Of a DNA stretch of 64,000 nt, positions 12,780 through 24,738 are shown piece after piece (position 1 is the stretch's first letter; each line of letters opens with the position of its first letter). The stretch covers positions 8,804,001 through 8,868,000 of the forward strand of contig CM073518.1 of NCBI GenBank assembly GCA_037074615.1, written 5' to 3'. Below the pieces are notes generated by a model that was given only the letters and a program-made list of their open reading frames with translations, did not search any database and had not been told where the DNA came from. A program made the position numbers and the translations under genes. This DNA comes from Leucaena leucocephala. Lineage: Eukaryota > Streptophyta > Magnoliopsida > Fabales > Fabaceae.

Positions 12780-13032
12780 TGTATTCTATCATACTTTAAC
12801 ATAGAACTATGCACCTGATTATTGGTCATGAACTCATCATATTCATGAAGGACTCCATAAATACTTTTTATGTTTGTGAGCTTGGCTGCATTATCTTCAG
12901 CGATCTTCCTAAAGAAAGCAAGGGTACAATATTGGTTTATTTCTTCCTTATTCAGATGTTTGTCAGGAAGAAAAGGCTTCAACTTTGGTCAGAATCAATG
13001 TCTACAAATTGAGGCTCCTCCAGTTCCTCCAT
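12780..13032 (-). pseudogene. Unrecognised broken coding fragment, minus strand
   Basis: A minus-strand open stretch around 12982-12790 encodes a charged, probably helical segment (PDKHLNKEEINQYC, KIAEDNAAKLTNIKSIYG). Upstream, 13032-12990 reads EELEEPQFVDIDSDQS in another frame. The acidic end at 13032 continues the reading frame found at 18682-18810 once the intervening LTR and one copy of its TCCAT duplication are removed. I do not recognise the family. It may be a retroelement gag or a captured host gene. A frameshift separates the two halves. Confidence 0.45.
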
Positions 13033-13436
13033 TGAAACATCCTCCCTTAGACTCCTCAGAGTACACTTATGGAAGCGATATTAGCTTGATTATATCTTAA
13101 CTTAAGCCCAGAAATTAAAATTTTACTCTTAAGTTCCTTATTCTGAACCTTTACTTTGGGTACTGATTAATCTCATTCTACACATCTAAATAAGGCTTAT
13201 TACCTATCCACGTAATGCCCCAGATGTGTACTACTGGCTCACCAAATTTTATGGCCAAATTCCTTCATTTACTAGGTCAAACTGAGGTCAAAACACTGCT
13301 ACCTCAAGACCTGCGAATTTCTCTCTCTTAATTTCTCACACAAATTGAACATGCCAAACAATATTTATTATTAAATAATAAATTGTCATACAACAGAGCA
13401 TTCATAAAATCCTCGTAACTCTATTACATCTTTCCC

Positions 13437-13615
13437 TGCCAGAAATTCGACAGTATAACCGCTAGGCTTCATCTTTACAAAGTAACTGATCTTGTACTGA
13501 TTCGGTAATTCTCGTGAGAATTACCATTCTAGTAAGTACCCAGGAAAGACTGGATGAACCGGCTAGGTCCACTCACTTCCAGACTCCTTAGACAGTGCCT
13601 ACGTACACAGTACAT
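13437..13615 (-). other. Conserved LTR block with inverted repeats
   Basis: A block of about 180 bp recurs in the LTRs at 13033, 14828 (about 14880-15055), 53796 (about 53870-54025) and, reversed, 38394 (about 40430-40650). It contains GGTAATTCTC (13504-13513), GT, GAGAATTACC (13516-13525), a perfect 10-bp inverted repeat, and a GTAC-ACA-GTAC repeat near 13607-13617. It lies downstream of the TATA box in the sense strand, so it is probably transcribed leader. Function unknown. Confidence 0.7.
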
Positions 13616-14148
13616 ATTAACTCCTTTCTTCATTACTGCCATTTTGCCATAATTCCGGCAGCATAACGGCGTCTCTTACAATTCTCAAAATTTACTTCGA
13701 CATAACCTCCCTGTAATGGGTTAGACATGGGGAATGAGATTCGGGGGAATCTCAGTAGTAATAATCATAACAATATATGTAATGCAGTGTGATAGTTCTT
13801 GCTTGTGATTGTGTATAGATAAGTATGTCGCGTGCTTCCATACTTAATAACATATGATCATAGCATTATAGCAGAGCTTCAGACATAACATATAAGACAA
13901 CAATCCAACCAAACAATAGCACATCAAATCACAAAGCTATTACATAAAAGTTAGGATTAGTTACTACCTGGCTAGCTTAGCAGAACTCTAGAATCTCTAT
14001 ACTGCTTCTAGCTCCGCCAGAACTTCCTTTCTTTCTTTCTTCCTTTCTCTCTTTATTTCTTTCTCCTTCTCTCTCTACTTTCTCTCTCTTCTTTCTCTCT
14101 CTTTCTCTTACAAAACCGTGGGATGATGAAAATGGGAGGGGGAGGGGG

Positions 14149-14156
14149 TATTTATA
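14149..14156 (-). promoter_or_regulatory. LTR TATA box
   Basis: TATAAATACCCCC on the minus strand. A CT-rich tract (GA-rich in the sense strand) starts about 40 bases downstream. Confidence 0.6.
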
Positions 14157-14827
14157 CTTTTCATTGATGGCATTCTTGTAATTCTTAAGAACTCTGAACT
14201 TGTGGCCACTGTTTTTCCTGGAATTTCTATTTTCTTTTCCATTTATGACATCATCACCATGACATCATCCAAGGGACACCTCATGGGCTAGGTGGCACAA
14301 TGGTGGGGCCCACAGGACACCTCACCAGCTGACTCAGCGCTTTCAGAGAATTCCAGAGTCTTGCACCAGAATACACGGCTGAGATTGTGCCACGTGTCCT
14401 TAACTTTTCTACTTTCCTTATACTCATGCCATGTGGCGCCTTGTGGGTCCCATGAGGACACCTTTTTTGCCACCTCATGGCCTCTAGATAAGTCTAGGAC
14501 TTTATCTGATCACCTCCCCGGTCATCACGCCAATCGAGTAACTTTACTTTATTGAAAGTCACTAAAATATTATTTTAATGCCACTTTTTCTTACATTGTT
14601 TATGGGCTACGTTTTTGGGCTTTGGAATGTTATCTTAGATCTCTGATCAAGCTCAAGTACTCTGATGTCTCGATTCCCAAGAAACATCCCTTGGTAAATT
14701 ACCAAAATGCCCTTGGTTCCTCTTTATTTACTTTGACGAGTCTAGGGGCATTATTGTCTTTTCATATCTTACCAGAGTATTCTCTGACCCTGGTCAACTA
14801 TCTAGATACCCTTTCTTGACTGTCTCA

Positions 14828-17492
14828 TGAAACATCCTCCTTTATATCTCTCAAAGTACTCTTGCTATAGCTCTCTTGAAGTGGATTATATCTCTCTTGC
14901 CGAAAATTCTGGTAGAAAATAACTGTACTGATTCGGTAATTCCCCATGAGAACTACCATTCTACGCAAGTACCCAGGAAAGACTGGATGAACCGGCTAGG
15001 TCCACTCACTTCCAGCCTCCTTAGACAGCACCTACGTACACAGTACTTTGTATAGTCTACCAGCACAACGGTATTTTCTAACAAATATCTTTTTAAGTCT
15101 TAACGTCAAAAACATGAATTTCCAAGTGTTGGGCTTACGGTTACTGTTCACTGCCACTATTCACATGAATTTACTGTTCATTTGGTAAATCTGGAAGTTC
15201 CAGTTTCTTTGCCCCATTTTCAAAAATTCATTTCTCCTTGTATACTTATCCAATTGAGTTGAATTACATATGGATTTAAAGCTCCATATGTCTACTTTAA
15301 TCTCACAAAATTTTGAGGAAACACTCATTCGTTTACAATATGAAATTAGCGCATGAACCTCACTGCCTCTGGGTAGTCGTTTTACCTTATTCCAGATTTC
15401 AACTCCTAACTTTGAAAAATCATAACAATTCGACTTCTTAACCAAATGAGGCGTTCTTGGTGTCTATTTAAAGATATAGATCTTAGATATGTTCATGCCA
15501 AACTTCATATGAAAAATCATCATATAAGTCAATCAAAATACCGATGGAAGTACACTACCTCAGATTGGATTTATGAGTAGCATGCATCATACAAACCAAA
15601 ACATCATCTTGTAATTAAAGTGCACACTCTTTAAATTATGTACAGTCATCCATCAACATTTACCCTCTTGCCTTGAGAAGATCCAGTACCTAGAGCATGT
15701 TTAATTATATGGAAGGAACGAGATTTCATGGAAATCCCAATAGCAAGTAATATAAACTATAAGGTTATGCATGTTTGATTGAATGCCTAACATGTTATCA
15801 TGCAATGGGAGCTAATTCATGCTTATACATAAGCAATTCTAATATGCATATTGTCATGACATATATTGCAAGGAGTATCACATACTCATATCACATCATC
15901 ATCATCATCATACAACATTCCATGCTCAACCAAACCTTCATGCATAACAAGTAAGCAAAACAATCAAAGCACATAAGTTTATAGTTAGATATTCTTGCTA
16001 CCTCTTGTAGATCCTTGTTCCTTTCCTTCTTGTAATGGTCTTTCCTTGCCACAAATGTCAAAACCTAGGCATTACAAGATAATTACCAAATTATAACTCC
16101 ATTCTAAATAAAATCCAAGTCTAGTTTCAATAAGCTCCCTTTTTCCAAAAATTCCCATTTTGGTTCCAATGCTTCCCATACTTGTTCCTCCACTTTGCCC
16201 CCACACAAAATCTCATTTTAAGACCATTGGAAGCATCAAAATTATGAAATTCAAATCACTGTTCACGTGAGTGAACAGTACCCGTGAGGAATTTTCAACA
16301 TTATAACCTTTAATTCCAATGGTTTCCAAGGTTTAAAACCTTTCCAATCCTACACAAAATCATCATATAAACTCAATGGAAGCATTAAATCATTGAAATT
16401 CCATTTTCTTCTATCATGAACAGTGCATGAACAGTGCAACCCGAAATGGTAAAGTGAAGAGCATCAACTCACCTTACTTGCTCTTTCAAGACCCTTGCTT
16501 CTTCCTTGCTTTCTTCCACTTTCTTTCTCTAGAACTCACTTCTCTCTCTAAAGGAGCTCTTGGGTGTGAAGAATGAATGGAAAAGGGGGGGTATTTATAG
16601 CAAAAGTCATGTTCCATTTGAAGGCCAAGATCACTTTGGAAACTATTTGATCTAATGGTTAAAGGTTTGATCTTGGAATGTCTTTTCACTTTTCACTCAA
16701 GACCTTACCACCATGACATCACTAGCATGGCACCACTTGGGACATCTAAGACTACTTCTTGGTGCCATTTTTGAGTCCATATGGGTCCCACCATGTGCCA
16801 AACCTAATCCTTACTTTATTCTCTTTTTCTTTATTTCCAAAAATTCATAAATTATTTATTTTTGGACTTGGGCTCCAAGATAACTTTTGGGCCTTATTGG
16901 GCTGGCCTAGGATGACATGTTGGACCTCTTTTAGGTCCAATAGCTAATTGGCCTAAATCCCAATGTAATTTCCTTATACCGATATCCGTAAATTACCCTG
17001 ATCTTAGCATAAATGCTAATCACCTCTTTTAATTGTTCTAACATTTTTAGAAATTCATTCTAATATAAAATGAATTCTCTACAAAGTTTCATAATTTTCT
17101 GAGCCCCAGAAGTCCTGTTAAAAATTAAATGCGTTTTCTTTAACCCTTTATCGGTGTCATTTTTCACCGTAAATTCCATAATTAATTCTACAGGACTCCT
17201 TTTTGACTTCTGTCAACTCCATAAATTCTCATATTAATTATAATAGTTTACTATCAAATTTCCTCTGATATCCATCCATTGTGTGAAATAACTAAAATGT
17301 CCTCCATTTACTTCTGGTTTCTTAGGGCATCACAGTGGCATTTTCGAAATTTTGCACTTTGGCTCTTAGACTTTCTTCCTCTTCCAATTAATCCTTTTCT
17401 TTACATAAATATGGCCACCTCTTTTCCTAAAAATATCATATATTTCATTTAACCTGTACATACAACGTAGTACAGAAATTAGGGATGTTACA
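14828..17492 (-). mobile_element. Solo LTR nested in the LTR at 13033
   Basis: A 2665-bp LTR with left edge TGAAACATCCTCCTTTA and right edge TTAGGGATGTTACA. Perfect TCTCA duplications lie at 14823-14827 and 17493-17497. Minus-strand TATAAATA is at 16592-16600. An inverted repeat ACTGTTCAC-GTGA-GTGAACAGT sits at 16258-16279. It is closest to the partial LTR at 53796-55304, which shares its left half almost base for base. Confidence 0.93.
16592..16600 (-). promoter_or_regulatory. LTR TATA box
   Basis: CTATAAATACCCCCCC on the minus strand, in the nested solo LTR. Confidence 0.65.
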
Positions 17493-18681
17493 TCTCACCT
17501 TAGCCAAATGACTAAAATACCCTTTTCTCATTCTTTCACTATTTTATAGCATAAGGGCATTTTCGTCATTTTACACCTTTTTCCTGACACCGACTCCTTT
17601 TATCAGATAAACTGACATACTGAGTCTAGGCATCCCTTTGGGTCATAACAGGCATCTGATCGATGTCATCTGAGCTCATTCAGTCTCAGTTTGAATACCG
17701 ATAAATCTCCTAATCGGATCCCCAGAGGTCACACACTCCGTCTGAATTTACTAATTTGTTAATAACTTTATCTATAGACCTCCTTTCAGTATTCTGTCAG
17801 TTCCCTGACATCCGCCTCATCAGGATGCATCATCCTGTAATTTTTCACGTATATCTGAAGTCTAGGATATCCGATAATAATTTTATAACTTTTTCATTAT
17901 CAGATAAATTTCGGCTATCTGGAGTCCTGATAAAATTCCTGTATTAAGCTGGATTATCCAGCATCATTTCCTCTATCTACTGGTAAAATTTGGGACTAAT
18001 GCTTCTAGGCAGTTCTAAGCCACTTCTGGCGTAACTTTCCATAATTACCATTTTGCCCCTGGAAACTTTTCTTCTTTTCAATTAAGTCCCTTAACTTTCC
18101 ATAATTCTTACGTACTCATAGAGACCTCATATGCATATTTCACAGTTCAGAGAAATGATCAGCATAATTTTCTCTATTTTCTGGTAAAATATGGTACTCA
18201 TCGGCTACCAGGCCGATCTTTTCCATAATTACGAATATGCCCCTGAATTCTCTTTCTGGCATCTTTACTTATCTTCTTATCCTTCATCTTAAGTTCTAGA
18301 AATTCTCTTTCAACAACTCATCCCCTGAACTCTTCGGGAGTCATTGTTAATTGAAAGGCTCGATAACCCACCTATATCAGGTTATCTTACTTAGGAGCTA
18401 GCCCATATCTAGCTACCTGCAGAATTCCTAGGCTTAAGACTTAGGATATTCCTTACATTCCTCTTTTTGAACCTAGGTGAACTATCCCTATTCTGTAGGT
18501 CAAAGACTTAACTCATCTTTAAATCCTGAGGAACTTAGCTCATCCCTCGAATTCCTATAAAATATAGGTAAGTGATCTGCCTATATCAGATTACTACCCT
18601 GGGACTACGGGTTTAGTAGCCTGCCCATATCAGACTACTTCCCAGTTCTCCTAGACTCAAGAATCGGGATGTTACATCCAT

Positions 18682-18960
18682 CGACTCCTCAGGATCCTCT
18701 TTAGGGTCTTGCTTAAAACCCTCCGTTGGATCTTCTTTAGGGTCCTTATTGAGATCTCTATTTGGGTTTTCTTCTAAATCCTCTTTAGGTTCATTACTAT
18801 GTTGACCCACTTCAGGATCTAGTTCTTAATCATCTTCTTTAAGAAGTTTACCATAATAATCTTCACTTTGAGGTTCATACTCTAGTATTTCATCATCTAG
18901 GTATAAGATGCTTAATGAACCAGACTCTGTGAATTTAGTGCTGCTTGAAGCCTCTTACTT
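18682..18960 (-). pseudogene. Acidic-repeat coding fragment, minus strand
   Basis: The minus strand encodes a short acidic repeat, NKDPKEDPTEGFKQDPKEDP, with the unit DPKEDP used twice. Upstream residues are also acidic (ILEYEPQSEDYYGK) and a stop lies between them. The frame is broken at 18677 by the LTR at 13033-18676, beyond which it resumes at 13032 with EELEEPQFVDID. I do not recognise the protein. Acidic low-complexity linkers occur in retroelement polyproteins as well as in host proteins. Confidence 0.45.
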
Positions 18961-19549
18961 CGTTTTCACCTAGTAATTAAATAATGTGAATTATTAAAAT
19001 CATTCCTAGAATTTTTAACCACATAAAAACACCAGAAAATACACTAAAAAAAATAAACAAATCAAGAATTGCCTCCAATATAGAAAATTATATATCAACA
19101 TGAAGATCTCAAATTTAGAGACTTTTAGGGATAAACCACACCTCCAATAGATGTTCCATGCCCTGTATACACCCCAAGAAAATTAAATCTAGAAAAATTG
19201 AAAAATCTAGATGAGGCCCACTTTAAGGTATGGTGTGTGAATAAGACATGCCATTATAGAGGTTGCCGCTAGCGGCACGCACCAGGCAAGCTTACTCCAC
19301 ACGCTGTCTACTTTGGAATAGCACCTGCCACATGGCCTTATGAGCCATGTGGCTCCTCTGTCCAAGTTTTTTTATTATTTTTTTTTTTAAAAATTAATAT
19401 TATTATTCATTTTTTAATTTTATTTGACTGGAATGGGTTAGGTCTAGTTCAACTCAATCTAGTGGGCTTCTATCTAACACTTTTTATTTTTTAAAATTAA
19501 ATTATTCGTTCTAGGTTGGATCCACTGATCTGACTCAGTCCAATACACT
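18961..19549. other. Spacer with two perfect palindromic sites
   Basis: No gene is visible. The interval holds a perfect 12-bp palindrome GCCGCTAGCGGC at 19265-19276. It also holds a 10-bp inverted repeat GCCACATGGC/GCCATGTGGC at 19327-19336 and 19344-19353 with a 7-base loop. A T-rich run of about 20 bases follows at 19369. Confidence 0.6.
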
Positions 19550-19554
19550 GATGT

Positions 19555-22256
19555 TGTCACATCCCTAAATTTTCTATCTAAGGTGAATAAAACCTAATGA
19601 AAGAAAAGATTAGAGTATGGTTAAAGTAAGGACTAAATTATAAAGAAAGGAAGTTAAAAGGACCTAAGTATGAAGTTTAAAGGTTCTAAAGTGAAAACTA
19701 AAAAGGTTCCATGGTATAAAGTAAAGATAGACATAAGTTAAGGCCTTTAAGTATAATTATGAGAAATAAAGGGAAATGAATTTCATTTTTAAAAAAGAAA
19801 GATATGTATGTATTTATGAAAAGAACCTTTATGCAAGAGGTGGATAGTGAAATTATCTAGAAACACACTCAATCTAAAGTCACAGAATGACAGAGGGGAT
19901 TTTTCTAGTTTGTTTGACCAGAATCAGAATTTTCATTTGAGGTCCCAATCAATTGATATAAATTAGTAAAATAATTAAATTTTTAGTAAATTTTTTAGTA
20001 ATGTTAGATCATATATTTAACAAAGGATATAAACTTGGACAAGAAGTGTAGAAGGTATAGAAATAGGGGCCAGGGTTGAGAAATATCCCAGTAAAATATG
20101 ACAAGATGAAAATGCCCCTAGTGTTATAAAAATAAATAAAAGTGAATGGAGGGCATTTTGGTCATATAACCCAAGACAGGAAGTCAAAAAAGGTTACAGG
20201 GATAGTGGACCAGGGCTAAGAAATAACCTGAAGGAATGTAAAAAGACAAAAATACTCTAGGGGTATTTTGGTAATTTTTCATGGCTTAGGGAATTAAATT
20301 ATACCAGTCTAAGAATGTCAAAGACAGAAAAATTTAGACACTAAATCTAATATCAAAAAACAAATTATGAAATATCATAAAAATTACATTCAGAAAACAG
20401 TTTGGTTTTTGAAAAATCTGACTGGGCCGGTACCAGATTGGACTAGATTTTCCAATCAGCCTCTTCTCCACTTAGATGGTGCCACCTAGCATGATGATGT
20501 CACATGGATGATGTCATAGAAGAGAGTTGATGATGTATGCAAGCTAGGTGGTTAAATCTTGGCCATTGATTTTTAAGATGCAATCTTGGCCATCATTGCA
20601 AGATTAGATCTAATATCACCTTGGCCTATAAATACGCCTTGACCTCCTTGACCGGCCCCCATGCACCCTTGGGGAAAGTCTTGGAAATTTGACATTCAAC
20701 CCAAGATTTAGCTTCCAATCTTCAAGTAAACTAAGGTAATTCTTCCCTCCATTCTTTGGATTATGTTGTAGGAAGATTTCTCTTAAGTTTGAATGGTTAA
20801 AATGTCATTTTTTCTCTATTGTGAGGCTACTGGAAAAAATACTATGTTGTTGGGGGAGGATGAATTTTATATTATGGATAGCTTAGATAAGTTGAAACAA
20901 GCTAGGATTAATTGGTTTAAGCTTGTGGAATCCATGTAATTTTTGAATTTCCTTGTTGGCATATGTTCTACCACTGTGTAGAACCTTGAGAAGGAGCTGA
21001 AATTTGATAATTTTGATGTTTCTAATAGTTTTAAAATAAAAACTTGTGTGGGGTTAAGTAGGGAAGAAAGTATTGGAAGCTTTGAAATCAAAATCTGAAT
21101 TTTTGGAAGTTTGGAGGGTTGCTCTTGGGTTTTATCTAGAATTAAAGGAGGAGTTTGATTTTCAAAATTGTAAGTACATAATTGTATTCTACATGAACAA
21201 TTATGTAGGATTTAACCTTAAAAATTAATTTTAGATAGATGTAACCATGAGTCCTGAAATTGGAAAACAAAGGGTACCTAGAGAACTTAACAATTGGAAT
21301 TCTGTTATGGAAAGAATTGTAAAATGTCATTGCTTTACAATGTATAGGCTTTGACATTTGCTTAAGGAGAGCATCAATCTTAGAAGGAAACATCAAGGGA
21401 TCTTCAAGAGGTAGCATGGATACTTACTTTTAAATTTGTTATTGTTGGTTATTTGATTGCTTTGCATTTATGATAGTTGGGTGAGCTTGTTATGTGATGA
21501 TGCTGTGGACTTTGATACCATGAGCTATGATGGTTGCTGCATCTCCTTGCAATATATGTCATGACATAATCCATGTTAGAGTATACTTGATGATGAGGTT
21601 ATATTGCTCACATTTCATATGCATGTGATTAAATATCTCAACTTGATAAATGTTGAAGTATTATATCTTGCTATTGAGATTTCTTTGAAATCTCATTCTT
21701 TCCATAAATTTGACCATTTTATAGGTGCTGAAACTTCAAAATGGAAAGGCTTAAATGTGGATTCTTGAGCATGAATGGTCATGTAGTTATGGTGCTAAAC
21801 ATTGTAAAGAACTAAAATGGGCATTGGCATATATGTTCCAAAGAGGCAGCAAAATTATGATACTATTTTATATACCTTACTACATGAGTTTTGATATGAA
21901 ACTCAGCATGCTTAAAGTTAAGATAAAGAAATTTAAATAGACACCAAGTTCACCTTATTTGGATAAGAATTCAATGTAATATAATTTTTCAAAGTTAAAG
22001 TTAAAATATGGAAATAAGCAATTATGGGTTGTAGAGCAGCAAGCTTCTAGCTCTAGTTTAACCTAGTAAATAAATGAATCTGCCTACAAAATTTGGTGAG
22101 CTTAAAGTACACGTCTTAAGATTTAAAAGCATAGGTAATTTGCCTTAATTAGATATGTGAGTGAGGAGATATGAATTTTTAAATTTAAGACAAAATTTGT
22201 ACGGTTTAAATAGCCTCCAATTACCCATATATGAGGGGTAAAATAAGGATGTTACA
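19555..22256 (+). mobile_element. Solo LTR, long-LTR family, plus orientation
   Basis: A 2702-bp LTR beginning TGTCACATCCC and ending AAGGATGTTACA, flanked by perfect GATGT duplications (19550-19554, 22257-22261). TATAAATA lies on the plus strand at 20637-20644. It is the reverse-complement counterpart of the minus-strand copies nearby, with shared blocks such as GATGATGTCA and TGCTTTACAATG-like leader sequence. No coding domain. Confidence 0.93.
20637..20644 (+). promoter_or_regulatory. LTR TATA box
   Basis: CTATAAATACGCC on the plus strand, about 1.08 kb into the LTR. Confidence 0.65.
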
Positions 22257-22261
22257 GATGT

Positions 22262-23074
22262 AGCCCATACACTAGCTTTTTTTTAAAGCAAAAACTCTAC
22301 ATTTTGCTCAAAGGAGGGAGACTCCTTCAAGCCGAAAAGATGGCATTTTGGCCAAGAGGTTGTCTTCAACCTCCAGCCAGGGTAAGGCCCATCAGGACCA
22401 AAAACTTATTTCATCTGTCTTTCCGCTGTCTGACATCCATTCTTTGTGTTCTTGGAGTCTTTCTCTTCTTTTTTCCAAGCTCTATGTAATGTGACTATTT
22501 TATTGTTCTAAATCTTTAGTTTTCTAATGACCTAATTCCACTTACTATATTTCCTTGATTTTGGTTTCTCATATACAGTGTTTGTTCAGTATGTTATTTC
22601 CTTCCAGAGTTAAGAAAAGTCATTCTATGTTTTCCAAATCCCATAAAACAAAAGCTACTTGGATAAAATAAATAAAACAGAGGTATACATGTACCAACAA
22701 AAATTGGTTAAACTGATTTGCTGATATTTATAGAAAACAATTTGCATAATTTTAAGTCACAGAAAGCACAACGAAGCAAATGAATTAGTAGCATATACAT
22801 ATGAACTAGATAATCATATTACATAGTACATGGAAATATATCATATAACAGAAGCCAATAACTGATATTTTGTCCTTTAGATATACCAGATCTATACCAC
22901 TTTAGGTTTTCAATCATACTTGAAGTGTGCTTAACACTAACTAAGATACCCACATGTGAACTAGTCATAATGATAGAGCTGGAACTTCTGTTCATATGGA
23001 AAACACCAAGAGAGGAAGACATAAGAGAGATCTCTTATGTGGAGTATATAGGAGTGAGTGCTGTTGAATATGGC
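22262..23074. other. Unresolved interval
   Basis: No frame with recognisable similarity and no terminal repeats. A GC-richer stretch at about 22300-22400 stands out from its AT-rich surroundings but yields only a short, unidentified frame. Confidence 0.4.
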
Positions 23075-24738
23075 TGTACCACCCAATAGGAGGGGTGAAT
23101 TGGATGATTTTAAAATTTTTGAAACTCTAAAAATATTTGAATAAAAATAAAGTATAGAGTTTAGAAAGATATCACTGGAGGAGGAAGTTAATGAAGAAAG
23201 ATTGCACAGGTTGATTTATATTAGTTCGACCCAATCTATTTGGCCTACGTTCAGCCCCAGAGATCTCTGAGTGTTCCACTATCTTCTAAGATCACATGAG
23301 AATCCCCTCTTACTCCCCCTTATAACCCGTAAGGTTATCCAGTGAGAATCCCTCTCACTCCCCTTATACCTATAAGGTTACAACTACTCAAGAGTATCAC
23401 ACTCTTTAGTAGTTTAAAGGATAATTGATACAAATGAAACTCTCTTAGTAGAGTGGATAAGATAAACACTTAAGCTCACAAACTCTAAGTTTCTCTCTTT
23501 TCAATAATATGGGAGGCTTTGAACCAAAGATGAGAAATAGATTGAAACAGAGACTTAATGAATATGATCGAAGTGCATGATGTGCATCTCTTGTTTTTCT
23601 TTTAAGTCTCCCAACTTCTTCAGCTTCTTTTTCTTTTATGATTGTTCTTCATAATTTTATTGAAGTAGCGGTTGAGATAACCGTTGATAAATATAGCGTT
23701 ATTGCTGACGTATACATATGATGCTTTTGGCTCTTTCGTTCATCTCTTTGATTGATCTTTCCTTAGCCTGTAGGTGATCTTAAAACATGTTATAGTAAAG
23801 ATATATAATCATTATAAGGATATAGTAATTATTTCCAAATAATTTAGAATTAAAGATCAAGATATGATAAAGTATAGTTTAAAACACTTTTTGTAAAATG
23901 GCTTGACTTATTGAAGTGCTCGAAGAACTCCCTTATCAAAAATATCTTCAATAAATTGCTGAAGAATTATATTTAAAATAATTAAAATCTTATCTAGCAA
24001 TTCTTCGAATAATTACTTGATAAATGTCCTTATCGAATAAATCTTTAAAAAATATTCTTTCAAAACATATATTTTCATAATTATCGATATATTTCATAAT
24101 ACATTATTTATCGATAAATGCTTAAGAACATATTTTCAACCTTTTCAAAAGCAAACTTTCAAGCATTCTGATTTTTTTTCTCAAATTATATAATATATTT
24201 GGAAATCAATAATCACAAGATCATTTATCAATTTAGATCAAAATCATAAGATTATGCTTATTAGATCAAGTCACAAGATTATAAGCTCGACTGAATTTAT
24301 TTAGCATATCAGAATAAGTCATGAGCATATAATCATTAAGCAAATATAAATAAGCTATAAATTCATGAAGATCATTCATTCAATCAAATCAAAATAATTC
24401 ATAAGCTCATCAAAGTTATTCTAGAACTTATCCAATCATAATTTCAACAGATTATTCTTGAATAATTCCAGTTTTAAGATCAAGGGCTCAGAAGTTCCAT
24501 AAACTAAATTTGATAGATTTATCGAAGTATTTATTGATAAGCAACCTTATCAAATAAGTCATTGATAAATCCTTTTTAGAAATCAAATTTTCTTTTAAAA
24601 GTTCTTTCTTATTTATCGAATAACTTATTGAATAAGTACCTTATCGATAAGTTTATCGATAATGCTTTTTATCAGTTAGAGTTTCATTTTGAAATCTTTT
24701 CTCAATTAATTGTCATCATCAAAACATTGGAGTCAACA
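23075..24738 (-). mobile_element. Probable LTR of another retroelement family
   Basis: The left edge TGTACCACCCAATAGG is followed by GGGGTGAATTGG, a motif common near LTR ends of several plant elements. The right edge GGAGTCAACA reads TGTTGACTCC on the minus strand, followed by TTTTGATGATGACAA, typical of LTR starts. The length would be 1664 bp. The flanks ATGGC and AGTGC do not match, so it is not a proven solo LTR. A GA-rich stretch just outside the right edge could be a polypurine tract. The ATCGAT box array is inside. Confidence 0.5.
23905..24662. repeat. Array of ATCGAT-like boxes in quartets
   Basis: TTATCGATAA-like boxes recur with fixed spacing. Measured at the central CG (or its TG/CA derivative), quartets are centred at 24523/24535/24551/24563 and 24617/24629/24645/24657, steps 12, 16, 12 in both. 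A third set is at 24006/24018/24034 (12, 16). A partial set at 23921/23937/23949 gives 16, 12. The boxes are palindromic. Between quartets the sequence is less ordered. Confidence 0.75.

Larger units (their letters stand above)
13033..18676 (-). mobile_element. Solo LTR interrupted by a second solo LTR
   Basis: Left edge TGAAACATCCTCCC, right edge CGGGATGTTACA, perfect TCCAT duplications at 13028-13032 and 18677-18681. Excluding the nested LTR at 14828-17492 with its duplication, the length is about 2.97 kb. A minus-strand TATAAATA lies at 14149-14156. A long CT-rich tract at about 14031-14108 is a purine-rich leader in the sense strand. The copy carries the conserved inverted-repeat block at 13437-13615. 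No internal coding region. Confidence 0.92.

Noticed and set aside
14031..14108. CT-rich tract as an independent microsatellite
   Set aside because: Equivalent purine-rich leader sequence occurs after the TATA box in the plus-strand copy at 40015-40140, so it belongs to the LTR.
15893..15912. CATCAT repeat, also at 52756 and 55099
   Set aside because: A short simple repeat at homologous LTR positions, with no further meaning visible.
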